Source of the DNA: JBGPHT01 sp041484525
GTDB lineage: Bacteria > Acidobacteriota > Terriglobia > Bryobacterales > Bryobacteraceae
Length of the DNA stretch: 56,634 nucleotides
Assembly: GCA_041484525.1 (NCBI GenBank)
Contig: JBGPHT010000033.1
Coordinates: forward strand, 1 to 56,634
Direction of reading: 5' to 3'
Positions 52,749-56,634 of the stretch are shown piece after piece. Numbering within the stretch: position 1 is the first letter of the stretch; each line of letters starts with the position of its first letter. The translations under genes and the position numbers were made by a program. The notes beneath the pieces were generated by a model. That model saw only the letters and a program-made list of their open reading frames with translations, did no database searches and had not been told where the DNA came from.

Positions 52749-53942
52749 ATGTTCACCGCCACCGCCGATCTGATTCTCCCCAGCACCGTCACCGGTTCTT
52801 TTCCCCGCCCGCGCTGGTTCGATGTCAGCATGTGGGGCCGCCCGCTCGACACCTGCATGCTCGACGTCCGCTTTCGCGAGAAGTTTCAGGATGCCATGGC
52901 GGTGACGATCGGCGATCAGGAGCGCGCCGGGCTCGACATCCTCACGCATGGCGATTTGCATGTCGATGAGGACATGGCCGGCCGAGCCTGGCACCACTAC
53001 CCGCTGCAACGATGGGCCGGCTTCGACGGCGACCATCTGCAACCGGAAGAGACGACCGCGCCGTGGCTCCACTATCCGCCGGGCACGCTGCTCAATGAGA
53101 TCTATACCGGCTGGCGCTGGCCGCACGTGGTCGATAAGATCGAACATCGGCCGCTCGACTATCCGAAAATCTGGCGCCTGGCCCAAGCGAAGACGCGCAA
53201 ACCGGTCAAGTTCGGCACCTGCTGCTCCCAGGTGATGGCGCTCTTCCTCGACATCCACACGCCTAAGTACACGGACAAGCGACAGGTGATTTGGGACATG
53301 GCGGAGGCGATGAATCGCGAGCTGCTGGCACTGCGCGATGCCGGGTGCCGCTGCATCCAGATCGAGGAACCCACGTTCCACTTCATGGCCAACACCTACG
53401 GCAAGGATCACGAGCAGGTGAAGTTCATGATCGATGCGTTCAACCGCGAGGTCCAGGGGCTCGACGATGTGGAATTGTGGATCCACACCTGCTGGGGCAA
53501 CCCCAACATGCAGCGCGTGATGGAGGACACGAGCTACGCCAACTCCATCGAAATCTATTTGGAGCGGTGCCGCGGAGACGTGTGGACGTTAGAGATGAAA
53601 GATCGTAACCAGAGGGACCTCGAACTGTTCGAACCCTTTAAACACGATCTCAAGAAGAAAATCTGCATCGGCGCAGTCAGCCATCGTGCGTTGCAAGCGG
53701 ATCGGCCGGAAGAGGTGGCCGCCGAAATCCGCAAGGCGCTGCGCTACATTCCGGCCGAGCGGTTGGTCGTTTCGAGCGACTGCGGCTTCGGCCGCCAGGG
53801 ATGCAACCGCGAGATCGCATTCTACAAGGCGAGCGCCATCGCTCAGGGATCGAATATCGTACGCCGCGAGCTCGGCCTGCCTGTCACCTACGTCCCCGCG
53901 GCTGATCCCAAGCTCCAGATCGATGTAGTCCCCGGCCGGTAG
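52749..53942 (+). CDS. Cobalamin-independent methionine synthase-like protein (MetE C-terminal family)
   Basis: A 397-residue barrel protein of the MetE catalytic-domain type. STVTGSFPRPRWF starts the barrel; the zinc ligands appear as WIHTCWG (H246, C248) and SSDCGFGRQG (C345). A mid segment IQIEEPTFHF matches the family glutamate strand. At this length only one barrel is present, without the duplicated N-terminal half of the classic MetE, so it is the short archaeal-type or methyltransferase II variant; methyl donor and acceptor are unknown. A ribosome site GGAGG precedes ATG 52749. It converges on the sugar isomerase-like gene. Confidence 0.88.
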   Translation: MFTATADLILPSTVTGSFPRPRWFDVSMWGRPLDTCMLDVRFREKFQDAMAVTIGDQERAGLDILTHGDLHVDEDMAGRAWHHYPLQRWAGFDGDHLQPEETTAPWLHYPPGTLLNEIYTGWRWPHVVDKIEHRPLDYPKIWRLAQAKTRKPVKFGTCCSQVMALFLDIHTPKYTDKRQVIWDMAEAMNRELLALRDAGCRCIQIEEPTFHFMANTYGKDHEQVKFMIDAFNREVQGLDDVELWIHTCWGNPNMQRVMEDTSYANSIEIYLERCRGDVWTLEMKDRNQRDLELFEPFKHDLKKKICIGAVSHRALQADRPEEVAAEIRKALRYIPAERLVVSSDCGFGRQGCNREIAFYKASAIAQGSNIVRRELGLPVTYVPAADPKLQIDVVPGR

Positions 53943-53947
53943 GTCCG

Positions 53948-54877
53948 CTAGACGAAACGCACTCCGGCGGCATGTCCCGTCCGCAGAATATACTGCTTCC
54001 CCTCCTCGTACTCTTCCGCCGTTTTGAGATGCTCCAGCATGAGCGGTGCTTCCACCGGGCACTGCGCCAGTTCGGTGAGATAAGTCCGGTAGTCGATGGC
54101 GCCGCGCCCGGGAATGACTTCCAGGAAGTGCACGTTCAGTTCCGTGACCCACTCGAGGTCCTTCGCGTGGCAGGAGACAATCCACTTCCCGAGTTTCGCG
54201 AAGCACTTCTTGATCACGTCGGCGTTGCGGTAGAAACGCTGCGGGCTGTTGATCGTGTTGCACACATCCAGGTGCACCGCGAACGCCTTCCGGTCCACTG
54301 CGGAAATCAGTTTCAGATACGCGTCCGGTCCATCCGGCAGACTCCAGCCCATCATCTCGATGGTGAACTTCGTGCGCGCCGGCTTCACCGAGTCGATCGT
54401 CTTGCGGCAGTTCTCCACGGTCGCGTCGAAGAACTCGCGCGACAAGTTCCTGGCATCCGGCCCATACCAGACCTTCGGGTTGTACGACCCGGCGATGTCC
54501 ACGCAGCAGCGCGCGCCCACAGCTTCAGCGAGGGCCAGCCGCTCGGCTACATACTTCTGGTTTTCCGCGCGCTTCAATCCATCCGGGTCAAGCATGTTCT
54601 TCCAGGCGCCCACTTCGGAGATCACCACGTCTTCAGCGGCGAAGGCGTCGCGGATGGCGCGAATGCGGTCGCTCTCCCCTATGCCAACCTGCGGGCAATA
54701 GGCCGCGCTGTAGCCCAGGCGACGATGCTCCTTCGCCTGTTCCTTCGGGTCTTCCGACTTCAGAAAGATCGGTCCACCCAGACGGATGGGCCGCGGCGCG
54801 GCTGCCGTCGCGACGAACGGCGCAACGGAAAGGGTGGCCAGGAATCTCCGGCGCCCGATTCTGTTGCTAGCGACCAT
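53948..54877 (-). CDS. Tat-exported sugar phosphate isomerase/epimerase-like TIM barrel
   Basis: A 309-residue protein with Tat signal RRRFLATLSVAPFVATAAA (twin arginine at about 9-10). The AP-endonuclease-2-type barrel has its metal ligands in order: KFTIEMMGWS (Glu), VHLDVCNTI (Asp), VSCHAKDLE (His) and LMLEHLKTAEEYEEG (Glu). All four are present. Export of such an enzyme by Tat is common in this group and suits a periplasmic sugar isomerase or dehydratase. ATG 54877 is the start; it lies 3 nt from the 3' end of the propeller gene upstream on the same strand, so they may be co-transcribed. Confidence 0.87.
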   Translation of the reverse strand: MVASNRIGRRRFLATLSVAPFVATAAAPRPIRLGGPIFLKSEDPKEQAKEHRRLGYSAAYCPQVGIGESDRIRAIRDAFAAEDVVISEVGAWKNMLDPDGLKRAENQKYVAERLALAEAVGARCCVDIAGSYNPKVWYGPDARNLSREFFDATVENCRKTIDSVKPARTKFTIEMMGWSLPDGPDAYLKLISAVDRKAFAVHLDVCNTINSPQRFYRNADVIKKCFAKLGKWIVSCHAKDLEWVTELNVHFLEVIPGRGAIDYRTYLTELAQCPVEAPLMLEHLKTAEEYEEGKQYILRTGHAAGVRFV

Positions 54878-54880
54878 AAA

Positions 54881-55980
54881 TCACCGCGTCTGCGCAATGT
54901 GCCAAACCGCGCCGTCCTGTCCCACGACAAAAGCGTCCAGCCTGCCATCCTGGTGTGTCCCGACGGTCAGGTGGTCTGCTTCACGGATCTTAACAGGTGG
55001 CGTCGCCAGACTGTTCCACTCGCTCCAATTTGGCGCTACATCAACCTGCCAGGCATGCCACAGGGCGCCATCATCACCGAAACCCAGGACCTCGAGCCGA
55101 TTCTCGAAGTTGAGCGCTGCCTCGATCCAGGTAAGGCCAACTGTAGGTCGCGGCCGTGGCTTGGCGTTCCAACCCTCATGCCGCCAGACGTTACTGTTAG
55201 GCGCCTCCTGCCAGCGATTGCAGAACGCGCCGTTGCCGGGCGCGAATACCTCAAGGTGCCCGTCTGCATTCGCGCGCACGAGTGGTTCGGAAATATCGCG
55301 GTCCTTGGGTTCAGGAAGGTCGGGATCTTTGGGTTTCCGGAGACTCTCCCAGGTGTTCCATCCAAGATTTGGCGCTACCTGCCATATGTGCCAAAGAGCG
55401 TCATCGCTACCCATTACAAATAGTTCCTGGCGACCGTCTCGGTTTCTGCCCACACTCAAGCGATCGGAACGCCCGCCGGCGGTTTCCCCAAACTTCCCCA
55501 ATTGCTCCAGCCGCCGTTCGGCGCCGTCTGCCAGATCTGCCACACGTTTCCGTCACTTCCGATGGCGAAGATCTCCTGTCTGCCGTCTTGATTTCGCCCG
55601 ACGGTGAACTGCCCAGTCAAGGCATTGCCCTTGGCCGGGGTGCCCAGCGTTTTCCATTCGTTCCAGCCATCATTGGGCGCTACCTGCCATTTTTGCCAAA
55701 GCGCACTGTCGTCACCTAGGGCAAAGATCTCCTGCCGCCCATCGGCATTCCTGCCCACAACGTGCGATTTGACGCGAACCGTTGATGACGGTGCACCCTT
55801 GCTGCGCCAGGTATCATTCCAGCGGCCGTTTGGCGCGACTTGGGATATATTGAACACTTCTCCGCGCCCGATGGCAAACACTTCGAGCCTGCCATCCTGA
55901 TTGGACTGGACGAAAGGCCTGCCGGCCTCTGCTTCCTGCGGCCTGCCTAATGACTCCCACTGACCCCATTTGATAGCCAT
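54881..55980 (-). pseudogene. PLL-like seven-bladed lectin propeller, frameshifted
   Basis: Blades follow the pattern NQDGRLEVFAIG...WQVAPNDGWNEWKTLG. Three blades lie in the frame 55980-55456 and four in the frame read down to 54881; the switch is near 55460. Joining them gives about 365 residues with seven blades: the last ends at GAVWHIAQTR and the N-terminal MAIKWGQWESLG would close it ('velcro'). So the shift is one missing base (or two extra) in an otherwise intact gene. The sequence resembles the Photorhabdus luminescens lectin (PLL) family, which binds fucose or O-methylated sugars. No signal peptide is seen. The start at 55980 is preceded by GGAGGGAG. Sequencing error or true decay cannot be told apart here. 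Confidence 0.75.
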
Positions 55981-56406
55981 TTTTCTCCCTCCGTTACACC
56001 ATGGTGCAATTCATGTCCGCACCCATCCAAGCAGGATGTCCTGCCCAGTAAGCGTAGTTCGTGTAGTCCCAATATTCAAGTGCCGATTTGAGGATCGTTG
56101 GCGACTCGGAGAGCGTCGGGATAAACCGGCATGTTTGTAGGGGATGAAAGAGCCCTACAGGAAAGGAGAGTAGCGAATCCATCCTGGCCTCGAGTCTTGC
56201 AGGCCACATCGCGAGGTGTGGCTTGAAGCGTAGACAGAGGTATCGGTGGGCCGGGCTATTGAGCTTCGAAAAGCGGTTGGAACAGGATGCCGACTCCATT
56301 CCGAGAGGAGGAAGGCAACACGACAAGCACGTTAAACGCGAGTGGCTGGTTCGGTCCTGCGTAGTCTAATTTAAAGAATAAGAACCCGCGCACGCTGAGA
56401 AACAAC
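55981..56406 (+). other. Gene-free leader, probably 5' RNA domains of a group II intron
   Basis: 426 nt with no convincing coding frame; its left end holds the PLL gene's ribosome site. The sequence just before 56407 resembles the leader of group II introns with the same reverse transcriptase N-terminus. I see paired stretches such as GTAGGG...CCCTAC (56149-56170). The exact 5' splice site (GUGYG) could not be located, so the intron start is unresolved. Confidence 0.4.
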
Positions 56407-56634
56407 ATGCACGAGAACCGAGAGAGATCCTGTACGTCTTGGCCAACAGGGCAAGACCGGTCCGCGAAGGCCATAAACCAAACGGCGGACGTGAACGCTC
56501 AGGAGCAGTCGGACTGTGCCGTACTACCGATGAACCAGCCGAACAAGGAAGGGCAACCTTCGGCGGAGGTTGGGGAGGGAAGGGCGCAGACCGAGGAGAA
56601 CATCGTTCCATCTAGCATGCGCCCGACACAGAGC
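56407..56634 (+). CDS. ltrA: Group II intron reverse transcriptase/maturase, N-terminus (partial)
   Basis: Open frame to the right window edge. ATG 56407 (MHENRERSCTSW) is in frame with ATG 56530 (MNQPNKEGQPSAEVGEGRA), and both starts are used in annotations of this family. The visible text, including TEENIVPSSM and RPTQS, fits the N-terminus of LtrA-type proteins of a bacterial group II intron; the reverse transcriptase domain is beyond the window. These proteins promote splicing and retromobility. The recognition rests on remembered family sequence at a short length. Confidence 0.75.
   Translation, partial: MHENRERSCTSWPTGQDRSAKAINQTADVNAQEQSDCAVLPMNQPNKEGQPSAEVGEGRAQTEENIVPSSMRPTQS

Noticed and set aside
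53972..55423. 483-codon plus-strand frame opposite the sugar isomerase and lectin genes
   Set aside because: It crosses two genes with clear motifs on the other strand, and contains no motif of its own.
55994..56326. 110-codon minus-strand frame upstream of the lectin gene
   Set aside because: No ribosome site or family pattern; it lies in the putative intron leader, so a non-coding reading is preferred.

Overview
The window reads as a high-GC Acidobacteriota chromosome segment, most like the Solibacter/Bryobacter group. Several family traits point there: an Oar-type TonB-dependent receptor, an ADOP-type duplicated MacB/FtsX permease, an SBBP-repeat secreted protein whose C-terminus matches the Solibacter-type C-terminal domain, a CRTAC1/VCBS protein next to a multiheme-TPR protein, an N-terminal cytochrome/quinoprotein fusion, tandem S10-like peptidases, a PEP-CTERM protein, and many Tat or Sec exported single enzymes. 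This is recognition of families by eye; no database search was run.

Layout. (1) 1-3600: the 5' end of a probable multicopy mobile-element gene, a truncated small membrane gene, a C-terminally truncated sulfatase, a Crp/Fnr regulator and a VOC protein divergent from an AraC regulator. (2) 4661-9955: the most unusual region, a tightly packed five-gene operon of cytosolic-looking proteases (metzincin, caspase-like, beta-domain/metzincin fusion, decayed caspase-like, conserved unknown). It looks like a duplicated [metzincin + caspase] module whose second caspase has lost its catalytic half. (3) 10200-17100: exported enzymes (DUF1080, PHP-like, DinB-like) and a DUF6345-like protein that carries its own GH...C caspase-like dyad. 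(4) 17242-19651: a complete IS66 element with inverted repeats and a 7/8-matching target duplication, but a frameshifted transposase. (5) 19756-22736: a ThuA-like protein and a two-gene DGQHR-domain unit. (6) 22946-27131: an M28 peptidase divergent from cysDN; CysN has a degenerate APS-kinase tail. (7) 27203-39637: PEP-CTERM, SBBP, YCII, aldo/keto reductase, two S10 homologues (one with catalytic Ser and His replaced), CRTAC1 and heptaheme-TPR proteins. (8) 39884-49649: TonB receptor, ADOP permease, TPR protein, then a phosphatase-superfamily protein with a conserved unknown partner. (9) 49737-56634: a decayed gene, a small membrane protein, a quinoprotein, a MetE-like protein, a sugar isomerase-like protein, a frameshifted seven-bladed PLL-like propeller, and the 5' part of a group II intron.

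How genes work together. Most genes are single transcription units for degrading or sensing carbohydrates, peptides and sulfate esters at the cell surface. Clear co-transcribed sets are the caspase/metzincin cluster, the PHP-DUF1080 pair (ATGA overlap), the DGQHR pair, cysDN (TAATG overlap), heptaheme-TPR with CRTAC1 (stop and start abut), and the 47251/48441 pair. Four mobile or decayed elements (left edge, IS66, right-edge group II intron, several frameshifted genes) mark the segment as genomically fluid. No rRNA, tRNA or CRISPR array was found.
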